64,000 bases of DNA from Pelomonas paludis (GCF_039872745.1 NZ_JBDPZD010000004.1:319667-383666); one strand, 5' to 3'; positions 8,561 through 19,276 are shown, counted from the first letter of the stretch. Numbers and translations: made by a program. The notes: generated from the letters alone by a model not told the origin.

Positions 8561-9828
8561 AGCCGCTCCTCAATGAAGCGGACCATGTCCGCGTGCACGG
8601 CTTCGGCGTTCCAGCCACGGCCATCAACCATGTCGGACTCGACCATCATGGTGGGGATGCCAGCCTTCTCCAACGCAGCGGCGATGAAGCGCTTGCCGCT
8701 GGCCGACGGGCGGCTGCCCTTGGGCATCAGGATCACGGCCCCGTCGATGCGGTTCTTCTGCGCCTCCCGCACGATCCACGAGGGTGCATAAGGCGGGTTG
8801 TGCAGCACCTCATTCATGGTCACCGCGCGGCTGGCCAGCGCGCGCAGCGGGTCGTCGAGGCCATAGCGGATGTACCAGTCAGGCCCAAAGGGCAGGTACA
8901 TGCTCCAGACGAAGACGGCGCCATGGCTCTCTTCGAAGGCGTTGTAAAACGCGGTGTTGTGCCAGAGGCCAGCGCCGATCCACATCAGGCGCTTGCGTTC
9001 ATTGGCGCACACGGCGATGCCGGCATCGACCCGGGCCTCAACTTCCTCGCGGAAGCGCCGCGCATGGCTGAGCGCCCATTCGCTACCCCGGTGCCACTGC
9101 GTGGACATGACATTGGTGATCTGCTCAGTGACGCGCACGGGGCACTTGGGCGCTGTGGCGATGAGCTGGCGCACGACTTCGAACTGCTCTTCCTGCTCGT
9201 TGACGCGCTGCAGGAAGACGCGCAGCTCGTCTGCGTCAAAGCGCCGGCCACCGATGCCTTCGAGCACGGTGATCAGTTGCTTCAGCTCGTCTACCGCGAA
9301 GTCGAGGCGGCGCGGCTCGCACAGCTCTTCCCAGCGGTGGCGAGACAGCTCCCACCAGTTGGCGGGCAGCACCGAGGTGCCGGGCGCTTCGAGCGGGAAG
9401 AAGGGCGCGCCGGTTTGGTCGGCCCACTGCTGGAAGATGCGCTGCGAGCAGTCGCAGGTGAGGCGTGCGCACAGCAGTGCGGGCTTGGGCAGGCCGCCCC
9501 AAGGAGCCCGCTCGCCGAGATCGACCTTGCTGGTGGCCAGGCCGATGCTGCAGTACTTGCAGAGGTTCTCGTTGTAGCCCTGGGCGTTCATCGCATCCAG
9601 GTACTCCTCGGAGAGCCGCTTGGCCGCGACGACGGCCGCCCACCACTGGTTGGTGACGACCGGCACGCCGAGCACGTGGAAGAGGTCGTGCGGGGTGTCG
9701 GCATTGACGATGGCGTAGGGCTGGCCGCCCTCGAAGACCTCGCGGCGCAGGCCGGCGAACCAGGTCTTCTGCTTCTCGCCAGCCGCGAGCGTGCAGGCGA
9801 GTTGCTTGTCGTTGGAATGGGAAGTCAT
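8557..9828 (-). CDS. 2-hydroxyacyl-CoA dehydratase-family subunit (large)
   Basis: Relative of HgdA/BcrB-type subunits of 2-hydroxyacyl-CoA dehydratases and benzoyl-CoA reductases (423 aa). Features that fit are Cys-rich loops at NLCKYCSIGLATSK (C90, C93) and CARLTCDCSQRIF (C120, C125, C127), and a C-terminal Rossmann-like half. The place where I would expect the C-terminal cluster Cys (HxxRxCK-like in relatives) reads MPKGSRPSASG, with Ser instead. The start ATG overlaps the stop of the upstream gene by 4 nt (ATGA) and the end overlaps capA-like, so the pair is translationally coupled. No activator ATPase gene is found in the window. The exact reaction is unknown. Confidence 0.75.
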   Translation of the reverse strand: MTSHSNDKQLACTLAAGEKQKTWFAGLRREVFEGGQPYAIVNADTPHDLFHVLGVPVVTNQWWAAVVAAKRLSEEYLDAMNAQGYNENLCKYCSIGLATSKVDLGERAPWGGLPKPALLCARLTCDCSQRIFQQWADQTGAPFFPLEAPGTSVLPANWWELSRHRWEELCEPRRLDFAVDELKQLITVLEGIGGRRFDADELRVFLQRVNEQEEQFEVVRQLIATAPKCPVRVTEQITNVMSTQWHRGSEWALSHARRFREEVEARVDAGIAVCANERKRLMWIGAGLWHNTAFYNAFEESHGAVFVWSMYLPFGPDWYIRYGLDDPLRALASRAVTMNEVLHNPPYAPSWIVREAQKNRIDGAVILMPKGSRPSASGKRFIAAALEKAGIPTMMVESDMVDGRGWNAEAVHADMVRFIEERL

Positions 9829-10976
9829 GTCGGGCTGTGCGCCGCGGGCGTCTTGGCCCGCAGCGACTCGATGAAGGACTGCAGCTCGCGCTGGATCGCG
9901 CCGAGGTGGCGCTCGTCGCGGACGTCATGGCGCACCACCAGGTGCGGCAGACCGGCGCGGGCCACGATGGCGGCATCGGGGGGGTAGGACCAACCGTAGA
10001 TGTCGTCCGGCTCGGGCAGATGGAAGATCACGCCCTGGACGGCCGGCTGCTGCAAGGCAGCATGGAACCAGCGGTCGTCCGGCGGCTGGATGCGCACGCA
10101 AGGCACATCGCGCCAGTAGTACTCGAAGACGGCCTGCAGGGGCGGCAGCACGGTGCTGATCAAGGGCGCGCCGGCACGCGCGCCCCAGTCGTCGTCTTCG
10201 GCCACGATGCGCGCGCCCAGTTGCTCAACCAGGCGGTGCAGGGCCGAATGCTCCAGCGGCACACCGCGCACCAGCAGGCCAGGCCCGGTCGGCAAGCGCT
10301 CTGGGCCGCCGGTGTGCAACCACTGAAGCAAGGCGGGCTCCGCCTCGGCGGGATGCATGAAACGCCAGGCGCTGCTGGCGACCAGGCCTTCAGCGCCGGA
10401 GCAAGGCTCGGTCCAGCGCTGCGCCTGCAACTGCGCGAGCAACTGGCGGCGTTGGTTGCCCTCGGCAATCGCGTGCCGCAGGCGGGCATCGGACACCGGC
10501 TGACCCACCAAGGTGCCGAGGCGGTCCGCCAGCGCACGCGTGCGGTCCAGGCCATAGGCAGCGCTGCTGGCGCGCTGGGTATGCGGGATGTCGTAGAGCC
10601 AGAGCTCAGGGCCGGCGCTGACGACGCCCGTGCGCAGGGCCTCGCGGATCGACAGGAAGAGCTTGTGCTGAGACTCGGTGGAGCGCGGGATGACGAGCAG
10701 GTCGAGCGCGTCCAGCGCACCGGTGCAGTAGAGCTCGAAGATCCAGCGGACATCGGGGTCGGCAATCGGCTCGATGTAGACATCGGCGACCGTCGTGAGC
10801 ATCGGCAAGGGCGCAATGCGCAATGGCACGCAGCCCGCCGCGCGGATCAGCTCCACCGGCACGGTGTTGCCGACGTAGCCCACCACGCGGCTGCCAGCCG
10901 CCTTGGCGCTGCGCAGCAGGGCCAGGCGGTCGGCATAGGCGGCAGCGAGCGGGGCGAATTCGGCGTGCGTCATCAC
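9825..10976 (-). CDS. 2-hydroxyacyl-CoA dehydratase-family subunit (small)
   Basis: Partner of the preceding subunit (383 aa), resembling HgdB/BcrC-type proteins. The N-terminal YVGNTVPVELIRAAGCVPLR is the hallmark strand-helix of the family. The first ligand Cys may be C84 (FELYCTGALDALDLLVIP). Positions that carry Cys in classical enzymes read PRSTES and HLPEPDDIYGW here, so the iron-sulfur site looks eroded. It overlaps both neighbours by 4 nt. Either the two subunits share an atypical cluster or this is a non-redox paralogue; an alternative is a binding or scaffold role for an acyl-CoA. Confidence 0.72.
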   Translation of the reverse strand: MMTHAEFAPLAAAYADRLALLRSAKAAGSRVVGYVGNTVPVELIRAAGCVPLRIAPLPMLTTVADVYIEPIADPDVRWIFELYCTGALDALDLLVIPRSTESQHKLFLSIREALRTGVVSAGPELWLYDIPHTQRASSAAYGLDRTRALADRLGTLVGQPVSDARLRHAIAEGNQRRQLLAQLQAQRWTEPCSGAEGLVASSAWRFMHPAEAEPALLQWLHTGGPERLPTGPGLLVRGVPLEHSALHRLVEQLGARIVAEDDDWGARAGAPLISTVLPPLQAVFEYYWRDVPCVRIQPPDDRWFHAALQQPAVQGVIFHLPEPDDIYGWSYPPDAAIVARAGLPHLVVRHDVRDERHLGAIQRELQSFIESLRAKTPAAHSPT

Positions 10977-11749
10977 GAGCGCTCCCCACGCGACAGGAAG
11001 GTACGCAGACGCTCGGTCTTGGGCGCCGCCAGGGTCTCACGCGCCGGGCCTTGCTCGACGATGCGGCCGGCCTCCATGAAGACGATGCGGTCGGCCACCT
11101 CACGGGCAAAGTTGATCTCGTGAGTGACGATGATCATCGTCATGCCCTGCTTGGCCAGGTCACGCACCACGGCCAGCACTTCGCCAACCAGCTCGGGATC
11201 GAGCGCACTGGTGGGTTCGTCGAACAACATGGCCTGCGGCCGCATCGCCAATGCACGCGCAATCGCCACGCGCTGCTGCTGGCCGCCCGACAACTGCCGT
11301 GGGTAGGCGTTCTTCTTGGCCAGCAAGCCCACGCGGTCCAGCAGCTGCTCGGCATAGGCCCTCGCCTGCTCCGGGCTCTCGCCCAGCACCTGCACAGGGC
11401 CTTCCATCACATTGCGCAGCACGCTCATGTGCGGGAAGAGGTTGAACTGCTGGAACACCATGCCGATGCGCTGGCGCTGCGCGGCAATGGCGCGATGACC
11501 CAGCGCCCGCAGGCCGCCGTCGGTGCGCTCAAATCCCTGTAGCTCGCCGTGCACGTAGACGGCACCGCCCTCGATGGGCACGAGCTGGTGGATGCAGCGC
11601 ACCAGGGTCGACTTGCCCGAACCCGAAGGGCCGATCAAGGCAACCACTTCGCGCTCAGCCACACTCAGGCTGACGTGGTCCAGCACCAGGGCCTGCCCAT
11701 ACCGCTTCACCAGCCTCTCGACACTCAGGGCACTCTGGCTCGGGGTCAC
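10973..11749 (-). CDS. Amino-acid-type ABC transporter ATP-binding protein (GlnQ/HisP family)
   Basis: ATPase of a polar amino acid importer (258 aa from the chosen start). Walker A is GPSGSGKST, the signature is LSGGQQQRVAIARAL, Walker B is AMLFDEPTSALDPE, and the switch His is in IIVTHE. Two in-frame GTG codons exist. The one at 11755 overlaps the GGAG sequence (11755-11758), whereas GTG 11749 is 5 nt after it, so 11749 is preferred. This is the first gene of the nine-gene operon; its stop overlaps the next gene by 4 nt. It should energise the permease at 4328-5257. Confidence 0.92.
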   Translation of the reverse strand: MTPSQSALSVERLVKRYGQALVLDHVSLSVAEREVVALIGPSGSGKSTLVRCIHQLVPIEGGAVYVHGELQGFERTDGGLRALGHRAIAAQRQRIGMVFQQFNLFPHMSVLRNVMEGPVQVLGESPEQARAYAEQLLDRVGLLAKKNAYPRQLSGGQQQRVAIARALAMRPQAMLFDEPTSALDPELVGEVLAVVRDLAKQGMTMIIVTHEINFAREVADRIVFMEAGRIVEQGPARETLAAPKTERLRTFLSRGERS

Positions 11750-11771
11750 GCTCACTCCAAAGTGGTTACAA

Positions 11772-11815
11772 AATTGAACTGTTTAAATTGTGAACGTTAT
11801 GGGTGCTCAATTCAA
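11772..11815. promoter_or_regulatory. Divergent promoter with candidate MarR operator
   Basis: The 123-nt gap between the operon and marR is unusually AT-rich. On the minus strand TTGAAT (11810-11815) and CACAAT (11787-11792) with a 17-nt spacer make a plausible σ70 promoter for the operon. An imperfect palindrome AATTGAA-N4-TTAAATT (11772-11789, six of seven arm positions paired) covers that -10 box and is a good candidate MarR site. On the plus strand TTGAAC (11774-11779) could be the marR -35 box, giving autoregulation. This is by inspection only. Confidence 0.5.
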
Positions 11816-11872
11816 GACAAAATTGCGCTTTGCTGACCCGGGATTTCCCCAGGCGCTACGACAGACCCAACG

Positions 11873-12376
11873 ATGGCAACCAGACGGACGGTGAAGGACG
11901 CGACGCCGCAGCGCCGCCTCAAACTCGGCGCGCTAGAGAACAACCTGGGCTACCTGAGCCGCATGGTGCGCAATGTGGCGCTGCAGTCGTCGGGCGACTA
12001 CGTGGACGAGCTCGGCTTTGCTACCGGCCAGATCACGATGCTAGGCCTGATCTCTGCCAACTCGGGCGTCTCGCAGAACGTGCTGGCGCAGGCGATGCTG
12101 ATGCGCAAGTCGCAGGTGACGGGCCTGATCCAAGACTTGGTGGCGCGCGGCTACGTCACACGCGGTGACCACGATGCGGACCGCCGCATCAACACGCTGC
12201 GCCTGACCGAAAGCGGCCAGCAGGTGTGGCGCTCGGCCAGGGCACGCATCGACCGTCACAGCGCCTCGATGCTGTCTGGGTTGGAAGAGGCCGAACAGCA
12301 GGAACTGACGCGCTTGCTGCGCAAGCTGCTGGCGGCGCACATGGACGACGTGCAGATCGACTTCGGCGAGACCTGA
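11873..12376 (+). CDS. MarR-family transcriptional regulator
   Basis: Winged-helix regulator (167 aa), cytoplasmic and probably dimeric. The DNA-binding region reads ANSGVSQNVLAQAMLMRKSQVTGLIQDLVARGYVTR followed by the wing DHDADRRINTLRLTESG, matching the MarR recognition helix and wing. N- and C-terminal helices form the dimer interface. It is divergent from the nine-gene uptake operon, with an AT-rich gap holding a palindrome. MarR proteins usually repress and respond to small aromatic or acyl ligands, so it most likely controls that operon and itself. The gene ends 29 nt from the 3' end of the convergent intron-containing tRNA-Leu. Confidence 0.92.
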   Translation: MATRRTVKDATPQRRLKLGALENNLGYLSRMVRNVALQSSGDYVDELGFATGQITMLGLISANSGVSQNVLAQAMLMRKSQVTGLIQDLVARGYVTRGDHDADRRINTLRLTESGQQVWRSARARIDRHSASMLSGLEEAEQQELTRLLRKLLAAHMDDVQIDFGET

Positions 12377-12405
12377 GCGCGGCAAACGCGCATCGATCCT
12401 GTCAC

Positions 12406-12716
12406 TGGTGCCCCGAGCCGGAATCGAACCGGCACGCTCCCTCTCGGGTAGCGGCGGATTTTCCTGCCCACTACGGCTTTCGCCGCCGCACTTGAGGCGT
12501 TTGGGGTCTGGAGTGCGCCTTGGCCCTGGCGCATCGCGCTGTAGGCCCCCGCCGTCCACTCTCTACACCTTCCCCTTGCGGGGCTTGGCTCGGCATTACC
12601 TCGGGCCAAGGGCCCAGGGGCTTCACCGAGTTTGACGGGATTCACGCCTGCGGTTTCCCGGCAGGGTGCTCAAATTGATTCAAGTCCGCTGTGTCTACCA
12701 GTTTCACCATCGGGGC
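12406..12716 (-). tRNA. tRNA-Leu(UAA), interrupted by a group I intron
   Basis: Both exons are clear. The 5' exon (12682-12716) begins GCCCCGA with a Leu-type D-arm and ends GCGGACTT. The 3' exon (12406-12462) begins AAAATCCGC and has a long class II variable arm (CGCT-ACCCGAGAGGG-AGCG), a TTCGATT T-loop, acceptor TCGGGGC, discriminator A and encoded CCA. Joined, the anticodon arm is GCGGA-CTTAAAA-TCCGC, which places TAA at positions 34-36: leucine. Acceptor strands pair over 7 bp. The intron sits between U34 and A35, the same site as in cyanobacterial and plastid tRNA-Leu(UAA). The gene is last in the minus-strand tRNA cluster, after a terminator, so it probably has its own promoter. Confidence 0.95.
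12463..12681 (-). ncRNA. Self-splicing group I intron (IC3-like), 219 nt, no ORF
   Basis: In transcript sense the intron starts GAATCAATTT and ends in G at 12463 (the conserved omega-G). P1 pairs exon CUU plus GAA with UUUGAG around a UCAA loop and contains the U·G wobble at the 5' splice site. P2 is CCUGC/GCAGG closed by a GAAA loop. P3 is CCGUC/GACGG, P4 CUCGGU/GCCGAG, P7 GAGUG/CACUC, P9 GGC-GAAA-GCC. The stretches GCCGAGCCAAGC and AAGGUGUAGAGA match my memory of the small Azoarcus tRNA-Ile intron core. No endonuclease could fit in 219 nt. Splicing should be autocatalytic with guanosine. Confidence 0.93.
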
Positions 12717-12765
12717 AGAGCGCGCAGTCTAATCGCGCAGACCCCCGGCAACGGCGGCCCAATGC

Positions 12766-12798
12766 AAAACGGGAGGTCTGAACTAACAGACCTCCCGT
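12766..12798 (-). terminator. Rho-independent terminator after tRNA-Gly
   Basis: A 12-bp perfect stem (ACGGGAGGTCTG / CAGACCTCCCGT) with a 6-nt loop, followed on the minus strand by TTTT (12769-12766). It separates the Cys-Gly transcript from tRNA-Leu(UAA). Confidence 0.85.
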
Positions 12799-12805
12799 AG
12801 GGCAA

Positions 12806-12881
12806 TGGAGCGGGATAAGAGGCTCGAACTCTCGACCTATACCTTGGCAAGGTATCGCTCTACCAACTGAGCTAATCCCGC
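12806..12881 (-). tRNA. tRNA-Gly(GCC), copy 1
   Basis: 76 nt including encoded CCA (12806-12808). Acceptor GCGGGAT/ATCCCGC pairs over 7 bp. The anticodon arm ATACC-TTGCCAA-GGTAT gives GCC. The T-loop is TTCGAGC. The whole gene is identical to the second copy at 13055-13130. Confidence 0.97.
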
Positions 12882-12895
12882 ATTGATCAATTTTT

Positions 12896-12969
12896 TGGAG
12901 GCGCGATCCGGAGTCGAACCGGACTAACCGGATTTGCAATCCGGGGCATAACCGCTTTGCTATCGCGCC
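12896..12969 (-). tRNA. tRNA-Cys(GCA)
   Basis: 74 nt including CCA (12896-12898). Acceptor GGCGCGA/TCGCGCC; anticodon arm CCGGA-TTGCAAA-TCCGG gives GCA; T-loop TTCGACT. It lies 14 nt upstream of tRNA-Gly copy 1, so the two are probably one transcript. Confidence 0.97.
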
Positions 12970-13020
12970 GCTGGCTAACGTTCAATCTCGCCAACAAAAT
13001 CAGTCGCAACGACTTTGACG

Positions 13021-13046
13021 AAAAAGGGAAGCCGGGGCTTCCCTTT
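13021..13046 (-). terminator. Terminator between tRNA-Gly copy 2 and tRNA-Cys
   Basis: Stem AAAGGGAAGC / GCTTCCCTTT with loop CCCG in transcript sense, ending in TTTTT on the minus strand. It would end or attenuate transcription from tRNA-Gly copy 2 before tRNA-Cys. Confidence 0.75.
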
Positions 13047-13054
13047 GAGATACG

Positions 13055-13130
13055 TGGAGCGGGATAAGAGGCTCGAACTCTCGACCTATACCTTGGCAAG
13101 GTATCGCTCTACCAACTGAGCTAATCCCGC
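13055..13130 (-). tRNA. tRNA-Gly(GCC), copy 2
   Basis: 76 nt with CCA at 13055-13057, identical to copy 1 at 12806-12881. First gene of the tRNA cluster, about 90 nt downstream of the lon stop and behind its own promoter. Confidence 0.97.
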
Positions 13131-13181
13131 TTTGTTTCAGTAGGCCATCTAGATACTTCCTAGCGACCCAAAGAAGCTCTC

Positions 13182-13211
13182 ATTGTAGCCCATTTTTCTT
13201 GCTCCAGGCAA
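13182..13211 (-). promoter_or_regulatory. Candidate σ70 promoter of the tRNA cluster
   Basis: Minus-strand TTGCCT (13206-13211) and TACAAT (13182-13187) with an 18-nt spacer. The predicted start of transcription is about 45 nt before tRNA-Gly copy 2. TACAAT is a near-consensus -10 box in an otherwise GC-rich region. Confidence 0.55.
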
Positions 13212-13220
13212 GAGGCTGTC

Positions 13221-15632
<2,412 letters not shown>

Positions 15633-15655
15633 GTGAACCTCTCTTTCTCAAACCC

Positions 15656-15683
15656 ATCTAGGGCCTGAGAGGGCAAATGCAAG
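15656..15683 (-). promoter_or_regulatory. Possible σ32-type promoter of lon
   Basis: Minus-strand CTTGCAT (-35-like) and CCCTAGAT (15656-15663, -10-like) with a 13-nt spacer resemble the heat-shock consensus CTTGAAA / CCCCATNT, each with about two mismatches. lon is a σ32 target in relatives. Tentative. Confidence 0.35.
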
Positions 15684-15706
15684 TCAATGCCACCAGATGG
15701 TGGGTC

Positions 15707-16984
<1,278 letters not shown>

Positions 16985-17128
16985 GAAACCTTGGCGCCTT
17001 CGCGCGTAAAACCAATCGCAGTGCAGGACCGCGTGAGTTGATGATAGTCCAAAGCCCCCACACGACCTTCCTGCAAGAAGGGGCCTGGAAAGCGCCTGAC
17101 TCGGAGGGTCAGCCTCCGCGATCACGCG

Positions 17129-17737
17129 TCATGGACGATGTTCTAGCACCTGATCGATCAGCCCGTATTCCTGAGCTTCCGGGGCGGACATGAAGTAATC
17201 ACGCTCCGTGTCGAGTTGGATCTTCTCAAGGCTCTGGCCGGTGCGCTCGGCCAGGATGCGGTTGAGCGCGTCGCGGGTCTTCAGGATCTCGCGCGCGTGG
17301 ATCTCGATGTCCGTGGCCTGGCCCTGCGTGCCACCCAGCGGCTGGTGGATCATGACCTTGGCATTGGGCAGCGAATAGCGCTTGCCCTTGGCGCCAGCGG
17401 CCAGCAGGAAGGCGCCCATGCTCGCGGCCATGCCCATGCACAGGGTCGAGACCTCGGGCTTGATGAACTGCATGGTGTCGTAGATGGACATGCCGGCCGA
17501 CACGCTGCCACCAGGGCTGTTGATGTAGAGCGAGATCTCCTTGTCGGGGTTCTCGCTCTCCAGGAACAGCAACTGCGCGACGACGAGGTTGGCAACCGCA
17601 TCGTTGACCGGGCCAACCAGGAACACGATGCGCTCGCGCAGCAGGCGCGAGTAGATGTCGTAGGCGCGTTCACCGCGGCCGGACTGTTCGATGACGATGG
17701 GCACCATGCCCAGATTGCGGGTGTCGAGCGCGCTCAT
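17129..17737 (-). CDS. clpP: ATP-dependent Clp protease proteolytic subunit
   Basis: Serine protease subunit (202 aa) of the ClpXP tetradecamer. The catalytic triad is S106 (GMAASMGAF), H131 (MIHQPLGG) and D180 (DTERDYFM). Oxyanion-loop residues SPGGSV are present. The N-terminus MSALDTRNLGMVPIVIEQSG is the short propeptide type seen in Burkholderiales. It lies between tig and clpX on the same strand; a hairpin after tig may reduce read-through. It works with the adjacent ClpX in general and regulated proteolysis. Confidence 0.98.
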   Translation of the reverse strand: MSALDTRNLGMVPIVIEQSGRGERAYDIYSRLLRERIVFLVGPVNDAVANLVVAQLLFLESENPDKEISLYINSPGGSVSAGMSIYDTMQFIKPEVSTLCMGMAASMGAFLLAAGAKGKRYSLPNAKVMIHQPLGGTQGQATDIEIHAREILKTRDALNRILAERTGQSLEKIQLDTERDYFMSAPEAQEYGLIDQVLEHRP

Positions 17738-17789
17738 TCAGATCCTTGACGACGAGGGGACGAGAGTCATGTCCCCATTATGGCGAGCC

Positions 17790-17826
17790 AAAAAGCAAGG
17801 CGCCGGGCCTCACGGCGCGGCGCCTT
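17790..17826 (-). terminator. Hairpin terminator/attenuator after tig
   Basis: Stem AAGGCGCCG / CGGCGCCTT (17797-17805, 17818-17826) with a 12-nt loop, followed on the minus strand by GCTTTTT. It lies between tig and clpP, so it would partly uncouple the chaperone from the protease genes. Confidence 0.65.
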
Positions 17827-17843
17827 CACGGGAAAAGGGGTGA

Positions 17844-19157
17844 TTAACCCTGGCTGGCCATCAGTTCATCAAAAGGCAAGGCCTTCTCGACGACCTTGGC
17901 ATTGGCCAACACGAAGTCGGCCACATTGTTTTCGACGACGACGCCTTCGACCTCGGCCATGCGATCGCGGTCACCCAGGTACCAACGCATCACGTCAGCG
18001 GGCTTCTCGTAGCTCTGCGACAGCTCTTCGATGTGAGCACGCAGTTGCTCGGGCTTGGCATTGAGGTTGTTGGCGCGAACCAGTTCACCCACGATCAGGC
18101 CCAGGCGCACGCGGCGCTCGGCCTGGGGCTTGAAGATGTCGGTCGGGATTTCAGCCTTGTCGGCATCCTTGACGCCGCGCTTCTTCAGGTCTTCGCGGGC
18201 CTGGCCCACCATGCGCTGGGCCTCGTTCTCGACCAGGGCATTGGGCACATCGAGCTCGGCCACCTTGATCAGCGCCTCCATGGCAGCGCTCTTGTTGCGC
18301 GCCAGCACGCGGAACTTGATCTCGCGCTCGAGGTTCTTCTTGATGTCGGCGCGCAGGCCTTCAATGGTCGCCTCCTTGATGCCCAGGGCCTTGGCAAAGG
18401 CCTCGTTCACTTCGGGCAGGTGCTGGGCTTCGATCTTCTTGACGGTGACCAGGAAGTCGGCTTCCTTGCCGGCCACGTCCTTGCCGTGATAGTCCTCGGG
18501 GAACTGCAGCGGGAAGGTCTTGGACTCGCCCAACTTCATGCCACGCACGGCGGCGTCGAACTGCTCCAGCATCTGGCCTTCGCCGATCAGGAACTGGAAG
18601 CCTTCGGCCTTGCCGCCTTCAAAAGGCTCGCCGTCGATCTTGCCTTCGAAGTCGATGGTGACCCGATCACCGGCTTGGGCCACATCAGCCGCTGCGCGCT
18701 GGGCGAAGCTGCGGCGCTGCTTGCGCAGGATCTCGACGGTCTTGTCGATGGCCTCTTCGGTCACTTCGCTGGCGATGCGCTCGACCTCGGCCTGGCTCAG
18801 ATCACCAATCTTGACTTCCGGGTAGACCTCGAAGGTCGCATCAAAAGCCATCTGGCCTTCGGGCGCTTCAGACTTCTGCTCGATGCGGGGCATACCGGCC
18901 ACGCGCAGCTTGGCTTCGTTGGCAGCGCTGAAGAAGGCCTGGCCGACCTTGTCATTGACCACTTCGTACTGCACGTTGTAGCCATAACGCTGGGCCACGA
19001 CGTTCATCGGCACCTTGCCGGGACGGAAGCCGTCGGCCTTGACGGTGCGCGCCAGCTTCTTGAGGCGGGACTCGACTTCGCTGTTGATGTCAGCGGCCGC
19101 CACCGTGAGGGTGATGCGGCGTTCGAGCTTTTCGAGGGTTTCGACGGTGACAGCCAT
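17844..19157 (-). CDS. tig: Trigger factor, ribosome-associated chaperone and prolyl isomerase
   Basis: Chaperone of 437 aa that docks on ribosomal protein L23 at the tunnel exit. The ribosome-binding signature is GFRPGKVPMNVVAQRYG near residue 45. The FKBP-type domain follows (DRVTIDFEGKIDGEPFEGGKAEGF), then the long helical C-terminal cradle ending around LPFDELMASQG. It is first in the tig-clpP-clpX-lon series, directly after tRNA-Leu(UAG) on the same strand, an order common in Burkholderiales. Start ATG at 19157; AAGAGTC stands upstream as a weak ribosome site. Confidence 0.97.
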   Translation of the reverse strand: MAVTVETLEKLERRITLTVAAADINSEVESRLKKLARTVKADGFRPGKVPMNVVAQRYGYNVQYEVVNDKVGQAFFSAANEAKLRVAGMPRIEQKSEAPEGQMAFDATFEVYPEVKIGDLSQAEVERIASEVTEEAIDKTVEILRKQRRSFAQRAAADVAQAGDRVTIDFEGKIDGEPFEGGKAEGFQFLIGEGQMLEQFDAAVRGMKLGESKTFPLQFPEDYHGKDVAGKEADFLVTVKKIEAQHLPEVNEAFAKALGIKEATIEGLRADIKKNLEREIKFRVLARNKSAAMEALIKVAELDVPNALVENEAQRMVGQAREDLKKRGVKDADKAEIPTDIFKPQAERRVRLGLIVGELVRANNLNAKPEQLRAHIEELSQSYEKPADVMRWYLGDRDRMAEVEGVVVENNVADFVLANAKVVEKALPFDELMASQG

Positions 19158-19189
19158 GTTGACTCTTACAGAACAACGGTTGAATGGAG

Positions 19190-19276
19190 TGGTGCGCGGG
19201 GCCGGACTCGAACCGGCACGCCCGTGAAGGCGTCAGGACCTAAACCTGGTGCGTCTACCAATTTCGCCACCCGCGC
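19190..19276 (-). tRNA. tRNA-Leu(UAG)
   Basis: 87 nt including CCA (19190-19192). Acceptor GCGCGGG/CCCGCGC, Leu-type D-arm, anticodon loop TTTAGGT (UAG), long variable arm, T-loop TTCGAGT. The outer anticodon-stem pair is C·A, which I believe is tolerated in related tRNAs. It lies just upstream of tig and has no intron. Confidence 0.96.

Noticed and set aside
12041..12645. Minus-strand frames across marR and tRNA-Leu
   Set aside because: They run through the tRNA exons and intron; the intron structure explains this DNA fully.
12406..12716. tmRNA (ssrA) as an explanation for the long tRNA-like gene
   Set aside because: The 5' end is a Leu tRNA half with D-arm, no tag reading frame is present, and the anticodon arm is restored exactly on removing the intron.
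19190..19276. Possible defect in tRNA-Leu(UAG) because of a C·A pair in the anticodon stem
   Set aside because: All other arms are intact, and I recall the same anticodon arm in related betaproteobacteria.
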